From: Planctomycetota bacterium
GTDB lineage: Bacteria > Planctomycetota > UBA1135 > JADKAF01
DNA: 64,000 bases
Assembly (NCBI GenBank): GCA_016719295.1
Contig: JADKAF010000001.1
Coordinates: 3,348,001 to 3,412,000 of the forward strand
Direction of reading: 5' to 3'
Numbering within the stretch: position 1 is the first letter of the stretch; each line of letters begins with the position of its first letter. A model generated the notes under the pieces. It ran no database searches and was not told where the DNA came from. It saw only the letters and a list, made by a program, of their open reading frames with translations. The position numbers were made by a program, and so were the translations under genes. This document shows positions 38,563-47,100 of this stretch, piece by piece.

Positions 38563-38822
38563 GGGGCGGAGCTTCGAGAGAACGAGGCGGCCGTGCGCGG
38601 AAGCCTACTCCACCGCGCCCCTCCCGCGACCTTCGCTTTCGGCGCTCAATCGCGCGGCCACCCCGGAGGCAGCCCGAGCGGCACGACCGAGAGGCGTCCC
38701 ACGAAGGCGCGCGCCGTCGGCATGAGCAGCCCGAGCTTCGGAGCATGAAAGCTCACCGTCTCGTCGGCGTGGCACGCGATGCCGCCCAACGCCACGCCGC
38801 TGTCGCCATCGAGCCCGCTCGG
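38517..38822. repeat. Direct repeat copy B (306 bp) at the 3' end of nnrE
   Basis: This is the second copy of the 35830-36135 repeat. Here the nnrE end is intact and functional, while the carboxypeptidase start is a remnant. The two copies are the same length without gaps and differ by scattered substitutions, so they are older than a very recent duplication. Confidence 0.9.
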
Positions 38823-39284
38823 CAGATCGACGCTGAGCTTCGGCCCCGCGGCGCGATCGAAGCGCGCGACCCAGTCGGCGGCGTGCCCCGCGAGCGGGCG
38901 CGCGAGCCCGGTGCCGAAGAGCGCGTCGATCCAGACGACCTCGGGCCCATGCGCGCGCGGATCGGGATCGCCGCGGTGGATCGCGAAGCCCGCGCGCTCG
39001 AGCACGCGGAGCTGGAGCGCGGCGTCGGGGCACTTCGCGGGATCGGGCGCGGCGAGCAGATGCACGATCGCGTCGTAGCCGAGATGCCGCGCCGCCGCGA
39101 GCCCATCGCCGCCGTTGTTGCCCGCGCCGCAGAGGATCACCCAGCGTTGGCCCAAGGCCCGCGCGCGCTCGGCGACGCCGCGGGCGGCGTTCTCCATCAG
39201 GAGCAGCGTCGGCAGGCCGAGCTCGGCGACGGCGCGGCGGTCGAGCTCGCGCGCTTCCTCGACGCTCAGGGCACGGATGTCCAT
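38646..39284 (-). CDS. nnrE: NAD(P)H-hydrate epimerase
   Basis: The 212-aa product is a single YjeF_N domain. Family motifs are all seen: LLLMENAARG, the nucleotide-binding loop WVILCGAGNNGGDGLAAARH, VVWIDALFGTGL and LSVDLPSGLDGDSG. The enzyme interconverts R and S forms of hydrated NAD(P)H so that the dehydratase can repair them; it acts in the cytoplasm. No dehydratase (YjeF_C) domain is fused or adjacent, so that step must be encoded elsewhere. AGGA stands 6 nt before the ATG. The leader carries possible alternative hairpins. The 3' end lies in direct repeat copy B. Confidence 0.95.
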   Translation of the reverse strand: MDIRALSVEEARELDRRAVAELGLPTLLLMENAARGVAERARALGQRWVILCGAGNNGGDGLAAARHLGYDAIVHLLAAPDPAKCPDAALQLRVLERAGFAIHRGDPDPRAHGPEVVWIDALFGTGLARPLAGHAADWVARFDRAAGPKLSVDLPSGLDGDSGVALGGIACHADETVSFHAPKLGLLMPTARAFVGRLSVVPLGLPPGWPRD

Positions 39285-39295
39285 CGTGAGTCCTT

Positions 39296-39362
39296 CCTAC
39301 GCGGGCGAACCGCGACGCCCGCAGATGTTGAGATCCTTGCGCAGCCTATGCTGCCGCGTAGG
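39296..39362 (-). promoter_or_regulatory. nnrE leader with two mutually exclusive hairpins
   Basis: CCTACGCGG (39296-39304) pairs perfectly with CCGCGTAGG (39354-39362). A second perfect stem, GCGGGCG/CGCCCGC (39301-39307 with 39316-39322, 8-nt loop), shares bases 39301-39304 with the first, so only one can form. The outer arm ends beside the AGGAAGGA ribosome-binding site. The layout resembles an attenuator or a translation switch, but chance pairing in GC-rich DNA is possible. Confidence 0.3.
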
Positions 39363-39726
39363 GGTCGCGCAGCGTTGCTCTTCTTCCTCAGCCTGATGCT
39401 CCGCCGTGCTCCCCGTCCGCCCGAAGCGATTCGCGACGAGCGCCGTCACGGCGACGCTGATCTTCGCAGCGCACTACGCGCATCTGGCGAATCGGACGCG
39501 GCTCGACCAGGACGAGCCTCCGGAGCTGAGGCTCGGAGACCGCAGAAAGAACGTTCCCTGATCGCGAGATGCGGCTGGTCTCCCAGAGCCCGGGCGCATC
39601 CGACCGGGAGCACGGGAGAAGGCGTGAGGCGTGGCTGAAGGCGGGGACTCCGGGCCTCGAACCCAGCGGCTCCATAGGGCCGCAACCCCGCCCTTCGTGC
39701 GCCGCCTCGGGAACGTTGTCCTTGTC
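39363..39726. other. Gene-poor stretch upstream of the DUF4143 pseudogene
   Basis: About 360 nt with no recognisable gene. A 51-codon frame (GTG 39406 to stop 39561, plus strand) has one hydrophobic segment, but no supporting start signal or homology that I recognise. The missing P-loop part of the ATPase is not here. Confidence 0.4.
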
Positions 39727-40729
39727 CCAGGGAAACTATCCGCCGAAGTTGACCTTCGACGAAGGACAACTTCACCGAAGACCTGCACCGGATCGAAGAA
39801 GCGCTCTACGCTCTGCATCCGGACAGCCACGGCAAGGAGTGCTGGTACTTCTTCGACGAGATCCAAAACGCTCCGGGCTGGGAGCGCTTCGTCCGCCGGC
39901 TGCTCGCCAACCGCAAGCGACATCTCGCGATCACGGGCTCGTCGGCGAAGCTGCTCAGCACCGAGATCGCCACCAGCCTGCGCGGCCGGGCGCTGACCAC
40001 CGAGGTCCTGCCGTTCTCGTTCCGCGAGGCGCTGCGCCATCGCGGCATCGAGGCGCCCGCTCGCTGGCCGGTGCCGCAGGGAACGCGGGCGAAGTTGCGG
40101 CACGAGTTCGATCGCAACCTCACGGTGGGCGGCTTCCCCGAGGTGCAGGACGACGACGAACATCGCCAGCGCATCCTGCAGGGCGATCTCGATGCGACCA
40201 TCCTCCGCGACATCGTCGAGCGACACGCCCTGACCAACGCACCGCTGCTGCGAGCGATCGTCCGTCGCTTGTTGCGATCGGCAGGCAGCAAGACCAGCGT
40301 CAACGCATTGGCCCAGGACCTGAAGTCGCTCGGCCTCGTGTTCGGGAAGACCTCGGTCTACGAACTGCTCGAGCACGTCCAGGACGCGTTCCTGGTGTTC
40401 CTGCTTCCGATCCATGCGCCGTCGGAGCGGCGTCGCTGGTCGACCTGGAGCTCCGTCGCCGCGGCGAAGTCGCCGGCTATCACCTGACCGCGAGCGGTCG
40501 CGAAGTCGACTTCGTGAGCGGCACCCTCGAGGAACTCCATCGGATCCAGGCCAGCGCGAAGCTCGGCGATGTAGGCACCCGCGAACGCGAGCTGGGGGCG
40601 CTCGCCGAGGCGATGGACGAGCTCGGCTGTGAGCGCGGTACGGTGGTGACGCTCGACGACGCCTCGACCGTGAAGCACGGTGGCCGCGAGATCGAGGCCG
40701 TACCGGCGTGGCAGTGGCTGCTGAGCTGA
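39727..40729 (+). pseudogene. Decayed AAA-family ATPase with DUF4143 C-terminus
   Basis: Pieces of a DUF4143-type ATPase are spread over frames. GNYPPKLTFDE is followed by a +1 disruption near 39762. The next frame reads NFTEDLHRIEEALYAL, CWYFFDEIQNAPGWERFVRR (Walker B), HLAITGSSAKLLSTEIATSL, LPFSFREALRHRGI and FLVFLLPIHAPSERRR. Near 40435 the frame shifts again to VDLELRRRGEVAGYHLTASG, REVDFVSG and AVPAWQWLLS. The Walker A part is missing at the 5' end, and about 35-40 residues expected before VDLELRRRG are deleted. The family has been linked to mobile or defence-like accessory DNA, but its role is unclear. The gene is clearly broken. Confidence 0.88.
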
Positions 40730-41117
40730 TTGGGAGGTCAGCGCGCGTGCGCGGCGCCGGGATGCCGTTGCTTGAGCGCGCCAGACTCTGGCGTTCGGCG
40801 TCGATCGGAGGAACGCGCCGTCAGAAGCCGCGGAACTCGCGACGCGCAACTCTCCCGCTCCTCGGAGGTAAACCCCGCTTCGGTCGCTCGCGCCCCTTCG
40901 TCGATGCAACCCAGGAAGTACGGGAGGTCGCGAGATAGAGCGGCGTTCGCCACCCCTACTCGTCGCGCTGACGCTGACGACGCTGCTCTTCAGCCAATGG
41001 CCCCGGCCCTTGCTGGCATAGATCCACGAGCCCGACATCCGGACGGGCGCGCGTCTCTTCCGTCCGCTCACCACGCCTCCGAGGCACCCGATCGATCGTG
41101 TACCATTCCAAGCCATC
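40730..41117. other. 388-nt stretch without a recognisable gene
   Basis: Short frames exist on both strands (for example minus 40738-40953), but none has a plausible start signal or a recognised motif. The part just before 41118 should contain the promoter of the toxin-antitoxin-like pair. Confidence 0.4.
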
Positions 41118-41348
41118 ATGACGACACAAGATCGAATCACCCTGGATCCAGCGGTGCTGCTCGGCAAGCCGGTGATCCGCGGCACGCGCATCGCGGTCGA
41201 CTTCGTGCTCGAGTTGCTCGCTCGTGGCTGGACGGAAGCCCAGATCCTCGAGGAGTATCCTGGGCTCGAGCGCGAGGACATCCTCGCTTGCTGCGGCTAC
41301 GCCGCCGCGCTGATGCGCAACGAGAAGGTGTATCCGCTGCCGGCATAG
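41118..41348 (+). CDS. DUF433 protein, probable antitoxin
   Basis: The 76-aa product is a textbook DUF433 protein: ITLDPAVLLGKPVIRGTRI, AVDFVLELLARGWTEAQILE and EYPGLEREDILACCGYAA. The fold is a winged-helix-like DNA-binding domain. These proteins usually pair with a PIN-like DUF5615 protein, and here that gene follows after 4 nt, which suggests coupled translation. In type II-like modules the small partner binds the toxin and often represses its own promoter. The position beside a decayed ATPase suggests an accessory insertion spot. Confidence 0.92.
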   Translation: MTTQDRITLDPAVLLGKPVIRGTRIAVDFVLELLARGWTEAQILEEYPGLEREDILACCGYAAALMRNEKVYPLPA

Positions 41349-41352
41349 CGCG

Positions 41353-41727
41353 ATGCGCCTGCTCGCCGACGAGAACTTTCCCCGCGCCGTGATCGCAGCG
41401 CTGCGTTGCGAAGGCCACGATGTTGCTTCGGTCTGGGAGCAGGCCCGCGGAGCCCCTGACCAAGCCGTGCTCCAGCTCGCGCAGAAGGAGCAACGCCTCT
41501 TGGTGACCTTCGACAAGGACTTCGGCGAGCTTGCTTTCCGACACGGGCTGCCAGCTACGTGCGGCATCGTGCTCCTTCGCTTGAACGCGCAGGATCCGGC
41601 CGTGCTCGCACATCGCGTCGTGAACGTGCTGCACAGCCGGTCCGATTGGGCTGGGCACTTCGCGTCCGTGGACGAGGATCGCATTCGCGTCCGTCCCCTT
41701 TCGCCTGCCCCTCCCTCGCTTCCGTAG
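41353..41727 (+). CDS. DUF5615 PIN-like protein, probable toxin
   Basis: The 124-aa product starts MRLLADENFPRAVIAALRCE and contains GHDVASVWEQARGAPDQAVL, LLVTFDKDFGELAF and GIVLLRL. Conserved acidic residues (D6/E7, D39, D55, D57) fit the PIN-like metal site of DUF5615 proteins, so RNase activity is plausible. The tail PLSPAPPSLP is a short extension without conserved features. It follows the DUF433 gene by 4 nt. Whether the pair is a true toxin-antitoxin system is inferred from the family and the arrangement. Confidence 0.9.
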   Translation: MRLLADENFPRAVIAALRCEGHDVASVWEQARGAPDQAVLQLAQKEQRLLVTFDKDFGELAFRHGLPATCGIVLLRLNAQDPAVLAHRVVNVLHSRSDWAGHFASVDEDRIRVRPLSPAPPSLP

Positions 41728-41848
41728 ACACCGGACGGATGTGAGGTGAGTGGCGAGAGCTGGGGCTCGGACGTGCGAAGCCGTTCCCTCGGGCGAGCCC
41801 CGGCACTCGCAGATGCAAGCTCGGAGTGCGCACCCTATGCTCCCCCCC

Positions 41849-43546
41849 ATGGCCCGCGCACTGCTCCTCTTCCTCCTCGCCCTCCTCCCCCGCCTCCTCT
41901 TCTGGCAGGCCACCGAAGATCGCGAGCTCGCCTGGTCGCTCTGCTTCGTCGGCGACGCTCCGGTCTGGCAAGCTCAGGCCGGCGCGCTCGCCGCGAGCGA
42001 GTCGAGCCGGGACGAGAACCTCTCGCGCGAGCTCTCCCTCCCGCTCCGCCCGCCGGCGATGACCTGGGTCGTCTCGGCGCTCTGGGACGGGCGCGCGGAC
42101 GGCGCGTGGAAGGTGCGCGTCGTGTTCGCGCTGCTTGGCGCGCTGGTCGCGCCGCTGCTCTATCTGCTCGCGCGGAAGCGGCTCGGGGAGCGCGCGGCCC
42201 TGCTCGCGGGGGTTCTCGGCGCGCTCGCGACGAATCTGATCCTGCTCTCCAGCGGGCCGCACTCCGAGATCCTCTATCTCGTGCTGCTGCTCGCGACGCT
42301 CTTCGATCAGGAGCGGCTGCGGGAGGCGCCGACTTCGGTCGCGGCGCTGCGCTGGGGCGCCTTGCACGCGCTGCTCTGCTTGGTGCGCGTCGAGCACCTG
42401 CTCACCTTTGCGGCGCTCGCGGCGCTGCTCGTGATCGCGCGCGCGCCGCGCTGGAAGACGAGCCTCGGGCTCGCGAGCGCGGCGTTGCTCGTCGTGCTCC
42501 TTCCCTATCAGCTCCACGCGCTGGAGGCGACGCGGCGCTATCAGGACGACGGTGGGCCGGCGCTGCCGAGGAACGCGGGGCGACCGCCGCAGTTCCTCGA
42601 TTGGCAGCCCGATGCGCTGGCCCGCCTCGAGGCGACGCCGCGTTGCGCTCGGGCAGCGACGCTCGCCTTCCTCGACGCGACGATGCGGACGCGCGGTGCG
42701 AGACGCGTCACGGCCGCGGACTTCGACGTGCTGCGGCAGGCGTACGGCGCGCTGCCCGAGCCGCTGCCCACGCCGTTCGTGGCGCTTTACGGCGGGCTCA
42801 ACTTCTTCCTGGCGAACTCGAAGGAGGCCGACGGCGGCTTCTCGAACGAAGCGCTGCATCGACCGCCGCCGCTCGAAGGCGGCGACGCGCTCTATCCGCC
42901 GGGCCTGCGCGACGTGCTCCCGAAGGAAGGCGAGCTGAACTTGGGCTATCCGCCCCACCTGCATGCGCTGCGCCACGGCTATGCGCTCGGCTTCGCCGAG
43001 CTCACGGGCAATCCAGGCGACGCCCTCGCGCGCTGCGGCAAGAAGCTGCTCCACGCGGCGGAAGGCGCCGGTGGCGGGCTCGGCGCCGCCGGCTTGCCGG
43101 TCGGGCTCGGCGGCGTCCGGAGATCCGTCGATCTCGCGACGCCGCAACAGCTCGCGGGGCGCTGCGCGAGTGCCGCTTGGATCGCGCTCGGCCTGCTCGG
43201 ACTCTGGCGCGTGCGGCGCACGCCGAGCACCTGGCCGTGGCTCGCGATCGTGGCGACGAAGCTCGCCGTGGTGCTCGCGTTCTTCGGATACGCGCGGCAC
43301 GGCGCGCTGCTGCAGCCGTTCTTGATCCTCGGCGTCGCGGCGCTCGCGGCGCCTTGGTTTCAGCGCGATGCGGTGCGGCGGCGCGTGCGCTGGGCGGGGG
43401 CCACGCTGGCGCTCGGGATGCTGGCCTACGACGCGCAGCGCACGCTCCGCGGCGCCGAGCTCGCGCTCGACGGGCAGCGCGTGAGCGCGGAGAGCGCCGC
43501 CGAGGACCGGGGCCATCGCGCGCGGCAGCTCGAGGTCTCGCGCTGA
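41849..43546 (+). CDS. Multi-span membrane protein, GT-C/ArnT-like glycosyltransferase candidate
   Basis: The 565-aa product has a first membrane helix right at the start (ARALLLFLLALLPRLLFW), then an acidic loop (TEDRELAWS) and about eight to ten further hydrophobic segments (VVFALLGALVAPLLYLLA, AALLAGVLGALATNLILL, ASAALLVVLLPYQL, AWIALGLLGLWRV). A large hydrophilic loop (about 230-420) sits between helix groups. The organisation, with an acidic residue after helix 1, resembles PMT/ArnT-like GT-C enzymes that move sugars from polyprenyl phosphate donors, but no motif proves activity. Starts at 41837 (ATG) or further upstream are possible. Not obviously linked to neighbours. Confidence 0.7.
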   Translation: MARALLLFLLALLPRLLFWQATEDRELAWSLCFVGDAPVWQAQAGALAASESSRDENLSRELSLPLRPPAMTWVVSALWDGRADGAWKVRVVFALLGALVAPLLYLLARKRLGERAALLAGVLGALATNLILLSSGPHSEILYLVLLLATLFDQERLREAPTSVAALRWGALHALLCLVRVEHLLTFAALAALLVIARAPRWKTSLGLASAALLVVLLPYQLHALEATRRYQDDGGPALPRNAGRPPQFLDWQPDALARLEATPRCARAATLAFLDATMRTRGARRVTAADFDVLRQAYGALPEPLPTPFVALYGGLNFFLANSKEADGGFSNEALHRPPPLEGGDALYPPGLRDVLPKEGELNLGYPPHLHALRHGYALGFAELTGNPGDALARCGKKLLHAAEGAGGGLGAAGLPVGLGGVRRSVDLATPQQLAGRCASAAWIALGLLGLWRVRRTPSTWPWLAIVATKLAVVLAFFGYARHGALLQPFLILGVAALAAPWFQRDAVRRRVRWAGATLALGMLAYDAQRTLRGAELALDGQRVSAESAAEDRGHRARQLEVSR

Positions 43547-43629
43547 GCCGCGCTCGCGAACGCTTGCGGAATCAGGCCGGACGCGCGCAAGCTCTGCGAG
43601 CCGTCCCGGCCTCTCGCCTGCGCTTCCCC

Positions 43630-43989
43630 ATGCTGCTCCGCCTCCTCCTCTGCTTGGCACTCGCCCCGGCCCTCAGCGGCTGCCTCACCACCAGCGAGCT
43701 GGTCGCGGGCTCCGGCACCGAAGTCCAGCTCACGCAGAGCAACTATCGCTACGTGCAGCAGAACCTGCGCGGCACCGATACCGGGTTCTGGCTCCTCGGG
43801 ATCATCCCCCTCGTCTCGCCGTCGGTGACCCACGCGATGGACGACGTCGTCGTGCAAGCGCGCTTGATGGAAGGGGGCAAGTCGCGAGCGCTGGTCCACG
43901 TCGCCCAGGAGTGCGCGTGGAACTACTTCCTGCTCTTCGCGCTGCCGCAGATCGCGGTGCGGGCGGACGTGGTCGAGTTCACGCGCTGA
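43630..43989 (+). CDS. Predicted lipoprotein (119 aa)
   Basis: The N-terminus MLLRLLLCLALAPALSGC has a lipobox (LSGC), so the mature protein should be anchored by Cys18. The remainder (VQLTQSNYRYVQQNLRGTDT, GFWLLGIIPLVSP, MDDVVVQARLMEGGKSRALV) resembles small lipoproteins of the DUF6567 type with a central hydrophobic patch. It stands 84 nt after the glycosyltransferase-like gene on the same strand. Function unknown. Confidence 0.8.
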   Translation: MLLRLLLCLALAPALSGCLTTSELVAGSGTEVQLTQSNYRYVQQNLRGTDTGFWLLGIIPLVSPSVTHAMDDVVVQARLMEGGKSRALVHVAQECAWNYFLLFALPQIAVRADVVEFTR

Positions 43990-44000
43990 GCTTCTCAGCC

Positions 44001-44104
44001 CGCGAGAACTTCTCCCACCCGATCGCGACCACGCGTGAGCCCCTGCCTTCGGGGCCCGTTCTCGCGCACCTCCCCACCGGGCGGCGCAGGCGCTAGCCTA
44101 CGCC
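44001..44104. other. Cluster of hairpins upstream of the giant-protein operon
   Basis: CGCGAGAAC (44001-44009) pairs exactly with GTTCTCGCG (44058-44066), and inside lies GCCCC-TGCCTTC-GGGGC (44039-44055). A second stem, GGCGCAGGC/GCCTACGCC (44083-44104, one mismatch, 4-nt loop), follows. They may terminate the lipoprotein transcript and/or form the leader of the operon that starts at 44142. Confidence 0.35.
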
Positions 44105-44141
44105 GTTCTCGGTCCCGTTCCACGTCACGACAGGACTCCGC

Positions 44142-47100
44142 ATGCGACGCCGCGCTGGCTTCGTCCGCTCCCTCTCCGTCCTCGCCGCCCCCGCCCTCGC
44201 GCTCATGAGCCTCCCTCCGCATCTCCGTGGCCAGGGCACCCCCATCGGCTTCGTGGAGGAGTTCGCGCTCGCGGCCGATCGCGCGGCGACCTTGGCGAAG
44301 CTGATCCCGGGCACCGAAGAGCACTACTACTACTCGTGCCTGCTCGCCGAGCACGAGGGGCGCTTCGACGAGCAGGCGCAGCTGCTCGCGGCGTGGATCG
44401 AGCGCTACCAGCGCACCCCGCGCGTACAGGAGATCGAGAACCGCCGCTCCCTCCTGCTCTGGAAGCAGGACCCTACGGCCACGAGCGAGCACCTCCGCCA
44501 GCGCTTGGGCCTCCGCTTCGAGCACCGCCGCGAGACGCGCGGCGTCGATCCCGAGCTCCCGACCGCGCTCGATCCCGCGCAGATCGCGGCGGCGGCGTTC
44601 ACCGCGCGCGCGCTGCAGAACCACCCCGGGACGCTCGACGGCTTCGAGGACTCCGCCCTCCGCGGCCTCGCCGCGACGAAGCTCGACGATGCGCGCCTCG
44701 CGAACCTGCTCCAACGCCTGCGCTCCGCCGACGTGCCGAACTTGCCCGCGCTGATCGTGCGCGGTCTCGCACTCCCGCGCGCCGGAAGCTTCGGCTCGCT
44801 GCCGATCCATCGCCTGCTCTATCGCGAGCAGCTCGACGCCTGCGCGCAGCAGCGGCCGGCACTCCTCGACGATCCGCAGTTCGTCGCGAGCTATCTCCAG
44901 CGTCTGCGCCCTGGGCGCGACGTCGCTTGGCACCGCGACCCGGCCGCGCGCGAAGCGTATCTAGCGGAGCTCTTCGCCTTCGCGCAGCGCCTCTCGCCCG
45001 CCTGGAACTCGCTGAAGGCGCACGTCCTCTACCACCGCCTCGAGCACGATCTCGCTCAGGGCCGGCCCGACGAAGCGCGCTTCCAGAGCTACCTCCGCCT
45101 GCCGCGCCGCGGCGGCTGGGCGAGCCCGCGCCTCGCCGAGCGCGTGACGCGCGCACAAGAGCTCGTCGACGCGACGACTCGCTACGACACGGGCCTCGGC
45201 CCGATCGGCGACGACGAGCCGCTCGTGCGCGCCTACTGCGAGCGCTTCTTCGTGGAAGCCGCGAGCTATGACGCGTACGCCGAGCTCCTCGACGGCAACT
45301 GGGTCCGCCGCGTCTTCACCGAGACGAAGATCCTCCACGGCGTCGGCGACATGCAGCGCTGGTACGCCCTGCTGAACGACCCCGGCCACTACGAGCAGCT
45401 CCGCGACCGCGTCGAGATCCGCTTCGCTCCCACGGCGAAGGAGCACTACGGCGTGGAGGAGCCCATCGCGCTCGACGTCGAGCTCAAGAACGCCGGCACG
45501 CTGCTGATCAAGGTCTTCGAGATCCACACGCGGAACTTCCACCGCGAGCAGCAGCGCGAGATCGACGCCTCGATCGACTTGGACGGCTTCGTCGCCAACG
45601 AGGAGCGCACGCTCGCGACGGACGCGAACCCGCTGCGCCGCACGCCCCAGAGACTCGAGTTCCCGGGGCTGAAACGCCGCGGCACTTGGGTGATCGAGCT
45701 CATCGGGAACGGCGTCGCGAGCCGCGCGCTGATCGAGAAGGGCCGCCTCGGCTACGTGCAGCGGCCGAGCTCCGCCGGCCAGCTCGTGCGCGTGCTCGAC
45801 GAGCAGGGCCAGCATCTCCGCGACGCGACGCTGCTGCTCGGTGGCCGCGAGCTTTTCCCCGACAAGAACGGCGAGATCCTGGTGCCGTGGTCCACTGATG
45901 CGGGCACCAAGACCATCGTGCTCGCGCACGGCGAGTTCTCGACCCTGGAGCAGCTCGAGCACGCCGCGGAGCGCTACGAGCTCGAAGCCGCGATCCACGT
46001 CGAGCGCGAGTCGCTCCTGGCCGGGCGGAAGGCGCCGATCCTCGTGCGGCCGCGCCTGCTGGCGAACGGCGCGCGCGTTCCGGTGGGCTTGCTCGAGGAG
46101 CCCCGCCTCACCATCACGGCGCATGACCACGACGGCATCGCGACCAGCCTCGATGTCCCCGGCTTCGCGCTGCACGACGAAGGCGAGTCGGTGCACGAGA
46201 TCCAGGTACCCGAGAACCTCGCCCGCCTCTCCGTTCAGCTCCGCGGACGCGTGAAGAGCCTGACCGGCAGCGAAGCGGTCGAGCTCTTCACGCACGAGTT
46301 CGTCCTCGAGCTAAACGGCATCGATGCCACGGCCGCGACGCATGCCGCGCTGCTCGGCCGCACGAGCGCGGGCTACGTGCTCGACTTGCTCGGCAAGGAC
46401 GGCGAGCCCAAGTCCGATCGCGCCGTAGCGCTGACCGTGAAGCACCGCGACCATCGCGACGAGCTGAAGGTCACGTTGCGCACCGATGAGCGCGGACGGA
46501 TCTCACTCGGTCGACTCGAGGGCATCGCTTGGGTGACGACCAGCGAGCATGCGGCGCAGAACCGGCGTTGGCGCCTCGTCGAGGGCGGCGAAGCGCTGCC
46601 GACGCGCCTCCACGGCGTGGAAGGCGAGACCCTGCGCCTGCCGTGGCCGCAGCGCTACGGCGTGCTCTCGCGCGCCAACGCGGGCCTGGAGCATCGGATC
46701 GCGGGCGCGCCGCTGCGCGACGCCTTCGATCGCCTCGCCGTGAGCGAGGGCTTCCTCGAGCTCCGCGGCCTCGCCGCCGGCGATTACGCGCTGCGCCTCG
46801 GCGACCTCGATCATGGCATCGAAGTGCGCGTGACGAAGGGCGCGCGCGACGGAGGCTGGGCGCACGGCAGCGAGCGGCGCCTCGAGCTCCTCCCGCGTCC
46901 GCTGCTGCAAGTGCAGAGCCTCGAAGCGTCGAACGACGCGCTGCAGCTCCGCCTCGCGAACGCCGGCCCCGAAGCGCGCGTCCACGTCGTCGCGACGCGC
47001 TATCTCCCGCCCGACGGCCTCTTCGAGCGACTCCATCTCCACGCGCGGCGCTCCCTCGGCGAGCAAGGCGTCGAGCACGCGCTCTCCTTGTTCGAGTCCG

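Noticed and set aside
39640..39690. Possible tRNA (T-loop-like CCTCGAACCC)
   Set aside because: No matching acceptor, D or anticodon stems could be drawn around it.
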